Of a DNA stretch of 64,000 nt, positions 30,184 through 41,639 are shown piece after piece. The notes beneath the pieces are model-generated. The model saw only the letters and a list, made by a program, of their open reading frames with translations. It did no database searches and was not told where the DNA came from. The stretch is from Viscum album (Eukaryota; Streptophyta; Magnoliopsida; Santalales; Viscaceae): NCBI GenBank assembly GCA_963277665.1, contig OY728136.1, positions 1,971,348,576 through 1,971,412,575 of the forward strand. Reading direction: 5' to 3'. The position numbers were made by a program, and so were the translations under genes. Every line of letters starts with the position of its first letter. Positions within the stretch are counted from its first letter, which is position 1.

Positions 30184-31968
30184 AAATTCAACACATTAAT
30201 CAAAAATGAGAAAATATCAATGATCTTATCCAAAATAGAAGTCCATCATTTATCATATATGAAAAACAAGCCTCGCTAATTTTCATTTCAATCATTAAAA
30301 TTTGTTCAACCTAATAAATCAATTCATGTCCCAATCACAACCGACCTCACATTGAATTTTATGTCACTCTTCACTCAATAGAAATTGAATCTAGAGTTAT
30401 ACTCATACTTGAAAATCGCATGTATTCCCATTGGTTTGTGAAAATTCACATTTCTCCAGAGCATTAAACATGAAAATGAATTTAATAATGAGGGCTTTAA
30501 TAAAAGGTTCAAATGATTCTATGGTTTATGGTTGGTTGGAAAATGATTGAAAATGTTTCAGGCTAGAAATAGGAGGATGGACTTTTAAGTACAATGCATG
30601 ATTAAAAAACACGAAAAAACAGGTAATTCCTCTCTCAATTTCACTTGAAAATGTGAAAAAACTTCACCGCCCCCTTTTATGACATGGTAAATGAGCCAAG
30701 AAGTTATTATAATGAATGATATATCTATTTTATCATTTTTTTTCAAATCTCTATAAAGGAACAACTTTATTTTCTTTTCTTTCCTTTTTCTTTTCCTTTT
30801 TATTTTTCATGGAGGATGTGCTTTAAAATGAATATAATGAATGAATGACAATTTTTCCCTTGATTTTTGAGTGGGACATGAGTCATAAAATAATGTACAA
30901 TGAGGAATTCAAGATCATCTCAATTGTTTTCATTTTTTTGAAGGAGAACTTGATGAAACAAATAAAGCACAATAAAATGATGGCACATGCCCAATTCTCT
31001 TATCATCCACTACTCAAAGTATTGAAACACACCTAAAACCACCGATAAATGATACACATCCCAATGAAATCACATGAAAGGCCCTTCCCACACAGTCAGA
31101 TTTGAAATATCCATGCATAAATAATAAAAGTGATGGTAGGTAATGAAAAATTGGCTTGTAATGTTGCTTAAACCTGTAAGGCAATTCATGGCATCTAAGG
31201 GCATACGAAGGATAAATGTAAAGGTGGGTCTCAAGATAAATCGTGGCTAGCCAAAGACATTCCCCAATCATTTCAAATACATTCCATGAAATCCAAATCT
31301 TCGAAAGAGAATATTCACATTTTCTGGTTCTCACACAAAATTCAAGTTTCCCTCAAGAAAGTGTGGGTATTAGGAAAAATATGTAAAAGTGGTTTTGAAT
31401 TCCTCACAGGATATGAGAAATATTTGGAGTCAGTGTTTCATGGTATTGGATTTAAAAAATCAATCAGAATCATTAAAATTCATGAAAATTCATTTCAAGG
31501 GAAAAGAATTCATATCAAAAATCTTTTAAAATCCATTATTTCAAAAATCATTTCAACTCTTTCAAAATGAATTGATGTCCGAAGAGTGATAAGAATATTC
31601 CTTAAAGCTCAAAAATCCTAAAAATATAATAAATAAAAATTAAAATCACACAAAAAGAACTAAGCATGTTGACACTCTCCCACACTTAAATTTAACTACC
31701 CCTTATTTCAACTCAACAAAATATAAATATAAAGGTATAAAATCAAAGGGAAGGTAAGATACAACCTGACATTATTTTAGAAGTGGATCCTTGAGTTAAG
31801 CTCCTATAAGAATCCACTTTAAGACTACAATAATGTAATGAGAATACATAATAAAAATAAATAAAAAGAATGATAAAGGGAAAAGAAAATAGATAATGCT
31901 TGTTTTAGACCCCCAACCAGGTGCTAGGTTTTTACTGCCCCTAGTCAGGCTATTTCAATGGATTATCC
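30184..31968 (-). other. Non-coding internal region of the minus-strand element
   Basis: AT-rich DNA with only short ORFs on either strand and no retroelement protein motif that I can see. A second PPT-like tract (minus strand AAGTGTGGGAGAG, 31,677-31,689) lies here. The pyrimidine-rich stretch near 30,745-30,810 is low complexity. Confidence 0.55.
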
Positions 31969-32955
31969 CTAATTAGAAGGTGGGTGTGGTTTCTTTGAGA
32001 CGAACCACCACATGTGAGTTTTCCCAATGTCCATGATTAAACACTGAAAGTAGAGAACCCCAAATAAGATAAGAATATTACCAACCCCCAAGAAAGAATA
32101 TAGATAGAATTTAAGATCAAGAGTGTGAGAGAATAGAAAATAGAGGTGCTCTTTGGGAACTTTTGTGTTGTCCTCCTCCATATGATATGAATGTTGATGT
32201 AGAGGAGGTAGTCGCATCACCACTAGCTTCTCCGGATCTTCTTTCTTGATCACCACCACTTTGGTGGTCTCATCATCAACATCGATGGATTGATCCATAT
32301 TTGCTGTATCAGAAATTTCAGAAAAATAGAATTCAGAAAACAATTCAGTTTGAATAAAATTAAAACATGATGAATCAATCAAGAAACATTCTCTTTCAAG
32401 TATGTCAACTAGGAGATTGATCTCTTTAGGAAAGACCATTGGACCTTCCATATTAGCAGGTGCATCTTCTTTATCATCTTCCAATGTAATAGTGAGGTCA
32501 AAAGGTGTTTATTCTTCAATATCAAAAATAGGAATATCAATTTTCAGGTTATCTTCTACAATGTGATTCCAATATTTTTCCAAAAATTATTGATCTCCCA
32601 TAAGTTAATCAGCTGAAATGGGTACATCAGGGGCATCCTCAAGAAATGGTTTAGTATGGGATGAAATTATTAACTCCTTTAGTAGCTCCTTCTCACCCGT
32701 CTCTGATTTATTAACCTAAAAAATGATTGGTGAAATCTCTTACACCACTCGTTTTGGTTCAGGCTCCGGTGGAGGATCAGGTTTGGGTTGCTCTTGACAT
32801 GCATGTACGTATTCAGAAATCAACTCTATTTGACTCTCCAATTTTTCTACAACTGCACTAATCCTTTGAAACATAGATTCAATATCATTGTAATATTTTT
32901 CTAGCACCTGAGATTGGTCAGTCCATCTAGAATAATCACCATTGAAATACATCAT
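31969..32955 (-). pseudogene. Unknown ORF of the minus-strand element, first copy
   Basis: It sits where gag normally starts, about 85 bases after the primer site; the first ATG in frame is at 32,955. The N-terminal part (32,955-32,740) is a likely coiled coil (QVLEKYYNDIESMFQRI, VVEKLESQIELISEYVH) followed by a Pro/Glu-rich end (PKPDPPPEPEPKR). After a damaged middle, the C-terminal 171 codons (32,484-31,969) are open: an acidic part, VDDETTKVVVIKKEDPEKLV, a LPPLHQHSYHM box, and a hydrophobic segment (LKFYLYSFLGVGNILILFGV) that could be a membrane span. The ending is WWFVSKKPHPPSN. Both copies keep these pieces. I do not recognise the family, and no gag, protease or RT motif is present. Confidence 0.6.
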
Positions 32956-33044
32956 GAACACAAGGTTTTTTTAGTTTTTTTAGTTTTTTTAATTTATGTT
33001 TTTTTAGTTTTTTTTTGAAAAACGGTGTGTGAAAGTGTTGCGCC

Positions 33045-33062
33045 ACCCCGAAAACAGAGCCA
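33045..33062 (-). other. Degenerate tRNA-Asp primer-binding site
   Basis: The minus strand reads TGGCTCTGTTTTCGGGGT, aligned with TGGCACCGTTGCCGGGGA at 18,040-18,057, with six differences. Position relative to the LTR is the same. Confidence 0.65.
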
Positions 33063-33065
33063 ATT

Positions 33066-34829
33066 TTATGCGCGGGAATTTGTCGTAGATACCCGATCAA
33101 AATATTATTTACCTAAGAATGCAATATAGTGCACTCCCAGGGTCGGTCTCAAGGAGGAAACTTACACAACACCAAAATTCTATTATCACTATTTATTTTC
33201 TAACTAATATATAATATAAAGATGAGTTTGAAATATCCATAAAATATGAATGTATATATATATATGTAATGTAAACAATATTATGTTAAAAAGAAGAAAG
33301 AGGACTTTTTTTCTTGGGGGATCATAATGGTTGATATCATTGTTTATTAAAATATTTTCAATATCAATTCAATGTAGTGATCAATATCCATCACACTACA
33401 CCCTCTTATTTGAAATGTTATTTCCCCAACACCAAGATCTCTGCATGTGGGGAAATAATCTTCCTAATCTCATCTAGGAGATATCTTTGCTGACCATCAC
33501 TACCCAATCCATACTCCATCGTATGCATGACTTCGATAGTGAAGGGAGGGATAAATATTGAATGAGAAGAAGAACACGGTGGTAGAGAAAAAGGGGCAAT
33601 CGCACACCATAATCAATTTAACCACCAACCAAATCCTCAGAATTAAATAAAGATATTAAAATTTAAGTATAATGAAACTCAATCATCCACCATTCTCCCC
33701 CTCGAACAGACATCGAGGTTAGTTCCCCATTCTCTTGGAGTTATAAGAGAATACGGTGGGAGAAACAAATAAAAGAAAAAAATGGAAGAATGAGGTATGA
33801 CGAAGAATAATAATATAAATTAAAACATTATAAATATACTACAGAAGAAAATAAACTACAAAAAAATGGCCACACAGAAGTGCCAATGCTTTGAGAAGGG
33901 GTGAAGATACATATTTATAGGGAGATGATGTGAAAGAATTCTCTCCAAAATAATCCTCCAAATGATGCCACATGGATATCCCATTGAATGGTCGAATTTT
34001 GTAATAGGTTTCTTCTTAAAATATTTTAAATAATATCTCCTCCATTAACCCTTTAAATATGAGATTTATTGGCCATTTTATGTAGTAGTTATGATCGATT
34101 CAATCTGAGACATTTAATCTTCCCATTTGACTCGCCGAATTTTTAATTCTTCAACTTCCTGTGACATTATTGCCTTCCAAACCCTCGATTTACGGGTTTC
34201 TTCCTTAATAAACGTTGTTCCAAATGTAATTTTACGTCTCTCCACAATATATGAGACATTTTGGATGAAGGTTCTCGATGCTATGAATTTATTACCCAAT
34301 TGAACCGTTTCTTCCTGGTGAGACTTTTCATCTTCCACATGTTGTGAGCGTTCCCATAATGGATTAATGAGGGTATTTTGACTTGAAATTCAGAATGGAC
34401 GCGCCTTAGTAAAACCTCTTTTAGTTACAAAAGGAATCAATGCATTTTAATGTGTTTTCACTGAGTTATCCTTTTGTTACGTCGGTGAGGCCCATTCTGT
34501 CCGCCCGAAAAACTTTTCAAATTCATTGAATTTTTACATCCACTAGATGATCGATTCGGCCCCTGGTCCAGAAGAGAAAAATGAATTACAATAAATAAGT
34601 ACTCTACAAAAATTTTAATCATAAAATTTGGACATATATTTAATAGGAATTGACCAAAATACCCCTGTGAAAATAATCTGTTAAAATTGCAGAATTTGGC
34701 CATTTTTGTATATACGCTCTAGATGACACTAAAACCTAAAAATGTGACAATTACCCATACAATAACACTATAGTGGGATTATAAACAATGAATTAAAGTA
34801 TAAAATAAATGAAAATTTGAACTTCATCA
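33066..34829 (-). repeat. LTR of the minus-strand element, copy 2 (5' LTR, 1.76 kb)
   Basis: Aligns with 18,061-19,823. The plus-strand left end is decayed (TTATGCGCGG for TGATGCGTGG) and the right end is CTTCATCA at 34,829. Beyond it the sequence changes abruptly (GGGCCTCTAA) with no PPT, so this is the outer 5' LTR. The other end of the insertion lies outside the window, so no target duplication can be checked. Confidence 0.83.
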
Positions 34830-37800
34830 GGGCCTCTAAATTTAAAAAATGTAATCTAGTTTTAATGATTCAATCTAATAAATTGGAAGATATTACATTT
34901 AGTAAAATTTGTCATGTACTATAAATTACCATTTTTAAATAATGATCCATATTTCAGCTTAAAGATAATATCATATAAAAAACATGTATAATGTTTATTA
35001 GTGAGGAATTATTTTGATTATTTTTATTAAAGTGGGAACAATTAAAAAAAATACTTAAAAATAAAACCTTTGTTTTTATATATTTATAAAAAAGATGAAT
35101 TAAAAAAATGTTTTTTTCACTATTCAACAATGTTTGAACTTTTTTAGAAAATTTTATAAAAAAGTACAAAATATTTGTCTTGAAATTATGATATAAAAAC
35201 AATTTCCATTATAATATAAAATTAATAAATTTGAAATAATTAATAATAATACCATAACATAATATACAATAAAAACAATTTTTTATGAATTGGTTTTTGA
35301 AGTATTTGTTTAATTTTTACCCATTACTCATCTAGTAGATACCATTAGATGAAGGAATATTTTTATTAAATATATGAAATATAAATGTCATTATAATTGT
35401 TCATATATAGTTATCAAATTAATTTAATGTTATACAATTATATTTCGAATATAAATAATATTTCATAAAAAAATAAACTTTAATATTATAAGATTTTATT
35501 CCAACTTGAGTTATAATTTAATATGTTTGAATCCCAATATTTTTATTTAGTATAAATTCTCTAAATTTATTTTGAAATTTGGTTTCTCCTATTAATACTC
35601 AAAAATCCAATTTTTAAGATTTATTTTTTCTAATTTAAATAATAATTTTATAACAGTAATTCATTTTTTTATTAAACTTATTGTTGCATGTGGTACACAC
35701 TAAAATTTTTAGTATAAATTAAACTGAATATAAACTAGATGCATGTGGTGTTACATTCTCCCCAATTTTAGGATTTTTTCCCTTACAATATTTTCTCATA
35801 TCTGATAAAAATTGATTAAAAATTTCATTTCATCAATTCCATAGTTTGTAAGTGGACTTCAAACCCATTACCCTTTATCTGGTCCCTAATAATGGAATGA
35901 TAAAAATAAAATGAGATTAAATGTGGATTAAGAAATTAATATATGTACGTGGTATGTAATAAATTTTTTTTTAGTAGTTTTATGGAAACAATTTTAATAT
36001 TACATCCTTTTGAGAAAAACACTAATGTATATATTAATACTAATAATCATAACATTTACTCAATATTATCTAAATAATTAAACATCACTATAATATATAT
36101 TCTATTTTAGTAGGTTTAAAAATGATTACATTGATATGTGATTGATAAATTTTATATAAGACACAATAGATTTATATTCATCTTACTTATGTTTGTGAAA
36201 CTATTTTTCATTAATATATTAAATGTGAGAGAGTATAATTATTTGATTTATTTTAATAGTTTTATCCTTCTGTTTAGTTTCACCAATTTTCCACCATGGA
36301 TTTATCTCATTAATATGATGAATTTTTCATTCCCGTAGGAATAAAAATTACATTCAACATATCAATAAATCCATAAAATTATATCATGTTATTTCTCTAA
36401 TCAATATACATTATCTTAAACAAAAATGGTTATCACATGTTAATATAATATATAATGTGAAGAAACATACATTCTTTAATCCCCAGAACATCAAAAAAAT
36501 ACCCAAGGCTCAATATAAAACCTTATTAAATTAATTTAACATAAAAATCATCAAAACATTTCATACCAAAATATAAACCAGAAAGATATAATTATTTGGT
36601 CACATATTAGAAAACTATAATGAAATTTGTTTTCTATAAATGAAATTAATCACTCATAAATAAAAATAAAAAAATATATATATCCTAATAAATTAATATA
36701 AAAAATATTATAATGTTCTAGATAAATAATATAAATCATTATATAGTCTTAATAAAAATTATATCCTTCAAATACATAACCTAAAATTTACTCCACAATG
36801 TACATATAATTTAAGACATTAATATTATAAATACCTTAAAAAATATAATGTTCCTAAATAGTAAACATAATTAGTAATGGAAATATTTATTTAGTCACAA
36901 AATCAAATTTCAATCAAAGGGATATATTTTTGATAAAACATATGTTCCCTAAATGTCAAAACACTTTATTCAAATTTAAAAAAATTTGGACAACATTAAA
37001 AAATTTATTAACACTGATGCTTATGAATACCATAAAAATTATGTCGAATAAATAAAATTGTATTCATTCTCAATTAACATTTTCAATAATCACAAACTAA
37101 AGTAATGGGTTGTATTCTAATAAATGTATCCAAAAATATCATTAATAATCTTAATACCAATCCCATAAAACCTAAAAGTTGGTGTCTTTTTATTTAAACA
37201 TATTTTTAACTATATAATAATTAATCAATAATGGTGTATAAAACTTTTATGATATCATTTCATGGATCATCCCAACCTATAGTGTTATTTAAAACTTTCC
37301 CTTGATACCATATATAATTCCATTTTATATAAATAACATGTAATTACATGATTAATAACAATAATATCATATTATTAAAATTCTTGGGTCATTTATGATT
37401 AGTGTTTTAGGTAATTAGATATACCATTACTTAATGAAATGTATATTTCAAGAAAGTTTATAATTTTTCTATAATAACAAGATATTAAATTGACACACCA
37501 ATTTCATTCAAGACAGTTTTTATTTATTTCCTGTGAAAAGTCACCATTATTTTAATATTGTCATATTTATTGTTACTAAACATCATTTTCTCATTTTAAA
37601 AACATTTGAAAATCTATGATGAGCCAAAAAAATCTAAATAAAGAATATAAATATAATGGTGTCCAGCTATTCTAGTAAAAATAATAAAACCCCTTGAAAA
37701 TGTTTATCTTTTTCAAATCAAAAATATGAATAGAAATTTTCAACATATCCACACGTGAAAATAACCCATTTGTAAAATAAGACCATTAAATTCCATTATC

Positions 37801-39389
37801 ATTGAAAATGATGAATAGAAAATGAGGAATACTAGATTTTGTGAAAAATTATCTTTGAAAATCAACCTTCCATCATTAAATATTTAAAAAAAATTCTTTC
37901 TAGGATATATTAAGTAATTATTATAAAAAACCCATTTAGATATATATCATGGCATACTATATTCATTACCCATATTTAGTTTTTTTTCAAAAATTCTACA
38001 AATAACTAGGAAGTATATAATTCCATTGGAATAACCAACCTAGTTATCACTCCCATTTTTGAACATTGTAGAATATTCATTATCAAATTAGTTGGAGATC
38101 ATTATTTGTCTGACATATAAGAATAATATAGTTCATGTAAAATAATAATTATAAATAATTCTCAATAGTATATACGACAAAATTTTTATATATTGATAAT
38201 TTTTATTATAAAACAATGTAATAAATTATAAAAATACATAATAAATGTAACTTATTTTCCCATAATAATAAATATAAAAATGGAATTATTTTCTAGTAAC
38301 ACTTAAAAAAATCCAAAAAAATGGTATAATTATTTTACATTATAAAATATTGAATATTATTGTCGAATTACTAAGGATAATAAAAATATCATGGGAAAAT
38401 CCATTCATGTTGTATATATAAAAAAATATTCTTTTAACATTTCTAAAATGAGTAGAAGGAGACATGTGTAAAAAATTATAATAATAAATTTTGAATACTT
38501 TGTAAAGATATAAAAAATTAAATGAATGTTAAATTTAACAGGATTTAACATATAAATAAGGACATGCTTGTTTTATTAAATGAACATCGATATAGAGGTA
38601 TAATATTTTAAATAAATTCATTTAAACAATTGTTTTAACAGAACTACCTTATTTCAATGTTTTCTTTTAATTCATTGAATGATAGAACCTGAAATTTATT
38701 TGAAAAACTATTAAATTTGAAAAAATTATTGAAAAAATAAAACCTTATGAATGGATATTTACAACAAAATATAAAAATTTTGGTTGAATGGAACTAGTCA
38801 CATGGAATGAATAATGAGATGAGAAATCCCTTACCTTGAGTGACAAATCATTCTATACATTATCAAACACAAGAATAATATAATGAAATTATTTTAATAC
38901 ATGATTAATAATTATTTTAATATTAATTTGATTCCAAATACTTTTATTTTTATAATTTATCGGGAGTTATTTAGTTACTAAATATCTTATGTATGCATCT
39001 GATATTTTGAGGTTGTTTGGTTCATAAGCTAAAAAAATAATGTATTTAATGTTGAAAAAGATTCATGGTTTCATAATATCCATATTATTAATAAATGTAT
39101 ATTTCTCCTTGTTATAAAATAAATATAATTTTACAACCATCCATGTATATGGGTTATGAAAAATTAATGACATTTTTCATGAATGTTGTTGTCCACACAT
39201 ATGTATGAGAGACAATATTATTTTCCAATTTATAGAATGGTTTGAAGGTAAATAATTTACTTTATTTATAGTGAAATAATTATGTCCTAAATGATATATA
39301 GTTTCAATTATATTTTTTATCACAAAAATTGTGAGTTTTTTATGATACTTGACCTATATATTTATGTTGATGAAGTAGTCCACTTGTTG
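34830..39389. other. AT-rich decayed DNA without recognisable genes
   Basis: Strongly AT-rich with hardly any CpG and only short ORFs. I recognise no domain in translation on either strand. A possible PPT/LTR boundary on the minus strand lies at 35,747-35,771. Upstream parts of the LINE described next may lie here, but no endonuclease motif could be read. Confidence 0.5.
35747..35771 (-). other. Possible PPT/LTR junction of a decayed minus-strand LTR element
   Basis: The minus strand reads TAAAATTGGGGAGAA followed by TGTAACACC, the form of a PPT and LTR start in many plant LTR elements. No matching second LTR or primer site was found, so this rests on one short string. Confidence 0.25.
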
Positions 39390-39815
39390 GTACGAGCGAA
39401 GTGCCCAATTTCTACTAGATTGAAATGAATTTGGAAAATTTTACTAACAATTAAAAAATAATATTTTTATATATTTTATATAATGATGTTACTAAATCAT
39501 AATGTGCATGGTAGGATTGAAGGAGTTATAATTATAAATAAACATAAAAGAAATAGGATATGAATTGTACATCATCTTTAGATATCCTCTACTTGATTGT
39601 GGTTAAGGCCTTTGAAAGAGTGGATTATGGTCTCTCATGGGACATGAGTAATTTATAAATTAATTATAAATAATTATTTTGGAATATGTTTTTGGGAAAA
39701 ATAATGATGATTTATGTTTCGTAAATCTTGAATTGAGCCACTTTTTTATGGGAACAATTTATTGACATTTTCTCATATTTTTCAATTTTCAAGCATGGTG
39801 AATATACTTTTAAAA
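39390..39815 (+). pseudogene. L1-type LINE reverse transcriptase fossil
   Basis: The conserved order of plant L1 reverse transcriptase can be read across frames. PISTRLK then WKIL (about 39,407-39,445) matches the RPISL-YKI block. HGRIEGVIIINK (39,508-39,543) matches the GRxIxDGxLIANE block. YLIVVKAFERVDYG (about 39,589-39,630) matches the catalytic LDxxKAFDRVDW block; the first catalytic Asp aligns with Ile here. FVNLELSHFF (about 39,718-39,750) resembles the VLVNGxPxxxF block. Each match is short, but they occur in the right order and spacing. Stops and shifts are frequent. LINEs copy themselves by nicking target DNA and priming on it; no endonuclease or 3' domain was found. Confidence 0.6.
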
Positions 39816-41052
39816 ATTGAAATTGTACGATATGTTGAATATTAATTAAATGAACCAAAATTTCACTTAAAATTAGAAAATATATAATTTATATTTTTTT
39901 CAATTGACATGAATATTATATGTATAAATTATATACCATTTATAAATATTTAATTGATTAACAAAAAATATTTCAATTTATAGCATCATAATAATAATAA
40001 AATGTGAATATAAAAATTTTCTCTATGTAAAATATATTATTAATATCCAATTAATTCATGAGTGTCATTAAAATAACTAAAACCTTTTCCAATTTTATTT
40101 AAAATAAATCAATTTATCTTTCTTATTCTCTCAAATGATCTACATTGGAATTGTATAATCATTTTCAAAAATTATTCCATTACATAAAATTACTAATATT
40201 TTTATAACTTTAATATTTTTATAATATTAAAAATGTCTATTTATATGCATTTATTGTTTTTCAATAAAATGAATACATATTTGAGACATGAAAATAAAGT
40301 GACTGAATTTTTTTAATTATTATTTTCTTAAAATAATTTAATATATGTATTTAAATGATAGTGTATAAAAAATAGAATATATTTTATTCGAATGTGATAA
40401 ATGTAAACATTATTTCTTAAAATATTACATAATATTCGTTTCTATGACTTCATCAGCAGAGTTTTACCTAAATTAACTCATTTTACAATTTATGATGGTT
40501 ATAAATGTTTGCCAAGTTTGCTAATAATTATGATTAAAAATGAAAATGAAAATATTTAATAATTAAAACCTCATTAGTATAAAAATCAACTAAATATTTC
40601 ATGATTACATTTCTAGAAGTGGAGAAAAATTATTTTAATAAATGTCTTCAAAATGCAGCTGAAAAAACTTTTTAAAAAAACACTCATTGAAGGAATATAA
40701 ATTTTTTCATAGAAAAATCAAGGATAATTTTTATAGTAATGAAAATAATATGAATATTTCCACTCAAGTGGGAAAAATTTTACATTAAAATATACACTAA
40801 CCCCAATAGAATCTTTTTAAATACAAGAATGGAAATGAATGTTTTTTAAAAAGTGTTATTTCACTATTGGTGTGGTGATAATAACCAGAGTTTCATTGAA
40901 AATTAATGGTACTGTTATGATTCCCATATTGAGTAGTGTATCAGTTATGATTTTATATAATGTGAATAATAATTTTTTACATAAATATATTTTCTATTAC
41001 AGTTCAATCATATTGAAATGCCTGAAATGACTTATAACAATTTTTTTACAGA
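39816..41052. other. AT-rich decayed DNA between the LINE and CACTA fossils
   Basis: No motif recognised. TTTTTTTACAG at 41,042-41,051 directly before the transposase start looks like a 3' splice site. CACTATTGG at 40,862 could be a decayed CACTA terminus but cannot be confirmed. Confidence 0.4.
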
Positions 41053-41343
41053 ATGTTTAGATGTTGGATGTTTAAAACCGAGCATACCTCAAGCAATCAT
41101 CAAAATTTTTTTGAGATATTTTAGGATTTTATATTTGAAAATTTTTTAGATAGTGGTACCACACACTATCCATGTTATAATTGTGTTGGAAGACCATGGT
41201 TGATCCATGATGAAATTAGCTACCCTATAACCAAATATTATTTTCAAATAAACTACGATGTGTGGTTTCACAATGGGGAGAAAATAGAATCTCATAATAC
41301 TGATGATCCAAACGATAGAATTTATTTGGAGTATTTTATATAA
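41053..41343 (+). pseudogene. CACTA transposase N-terminus, Transpos_assoc domain
   Basis: One frame from ATG 41,053 reads through to TAA near 41,341 with a single internal TAG (about 41,122). It gives MFRCWMFKT at the start (family: MDxSWMYKxR), ENFLDSG (family: eeFLdFA), YPCYNC (family: CPCxxC, zinc-binding-like) and YDVWFHNGE (family: YxxWxxHGE). The order and spacing fit the plant transposase-associated domain, about 75 residues. It is preceded by TTTTTTTACAG, a likely splice acceptor. Considering the decay around it, this domain is surprisingly readable. In intact elements it forms the N-terminus of the TNP2-like transposase, which acts in the nucleus on the element ends. Confidence 0.85.
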
Positions 41344-41639
41344 GAATGATTTACATTTATTTGTCATCATAATAATTAAATTATGCCAACCTAATAATAC
41401 ATCGATACGAGCACACACGATGCGTCCAATATAATAATGATGTCGATAGGGTGAAAAAATTGAATGACGTCGCCATGCCTCTAGTATGTCAGAAGTGTGG
41501 TAAAATGAAAATGAAGGAATTCTCATTCTGATTATTTCATGGGAATACCATTCTTGGGATTTTTAATAATTCTAATGATTACATTCTTACCTTTATGGTG
41601 GGGTTACTTTGAGATGATGCATATATTCACCCAATTACA

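Larger units (their letters stand above)
17028..34829 (-). mobile_element. Non-autonomous tRNA-Asp-primed LTR element (Athila/Tat-like), tandem, with a nested insertion
   Basis: Reading on the minus strand: LTR 33,066-34,829, primer site, unknown ORF (32,955-31,969), non-coding DNA to 30,184, then (after removing the nested element 19,876-30,178 and one ATATC) 19,875-19,824 with a PPT, LTR 18,061-19,823, a second primer site and the start of the same ORF again, cut at 17,028 by the chromovirus insertion. The tRNA-Asp primer and the PPT with a GTGTGGGGGAG core are typical of Athila/Tat elements. No gag, protease, RT or integrase motif is visible in the about 2.9 kb internal region, so it looks non-autonomous. 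It again has the LTR-I-LTR-I form. Confidence 0.75.

Noticed and set aside
30174..31680. An LTR-like unit with TG...CA ends between the nested element and the internal PPT-like tract
   Set aside because: One end is only the terminal TGACA of the nested LTR plus the target duplication. No second copy exists, so it is internal sequence of the minus-strand element.
35757..37314. A short minus-strand LTR element with primer site near 37,301-37,314 (CCCTTGATACCAT) and PPT at 35,757
   Set aside because: No LTR pair could be found, and the primer-site match is short. Only the PPT-like string is listed, with low confidence.
40862..40866. CACTA pentamer as the exact transposon terminus
   Set aside because: A five-base match is expected by chance and no matching inverted end was found. 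It is mentioned only as a possibility.
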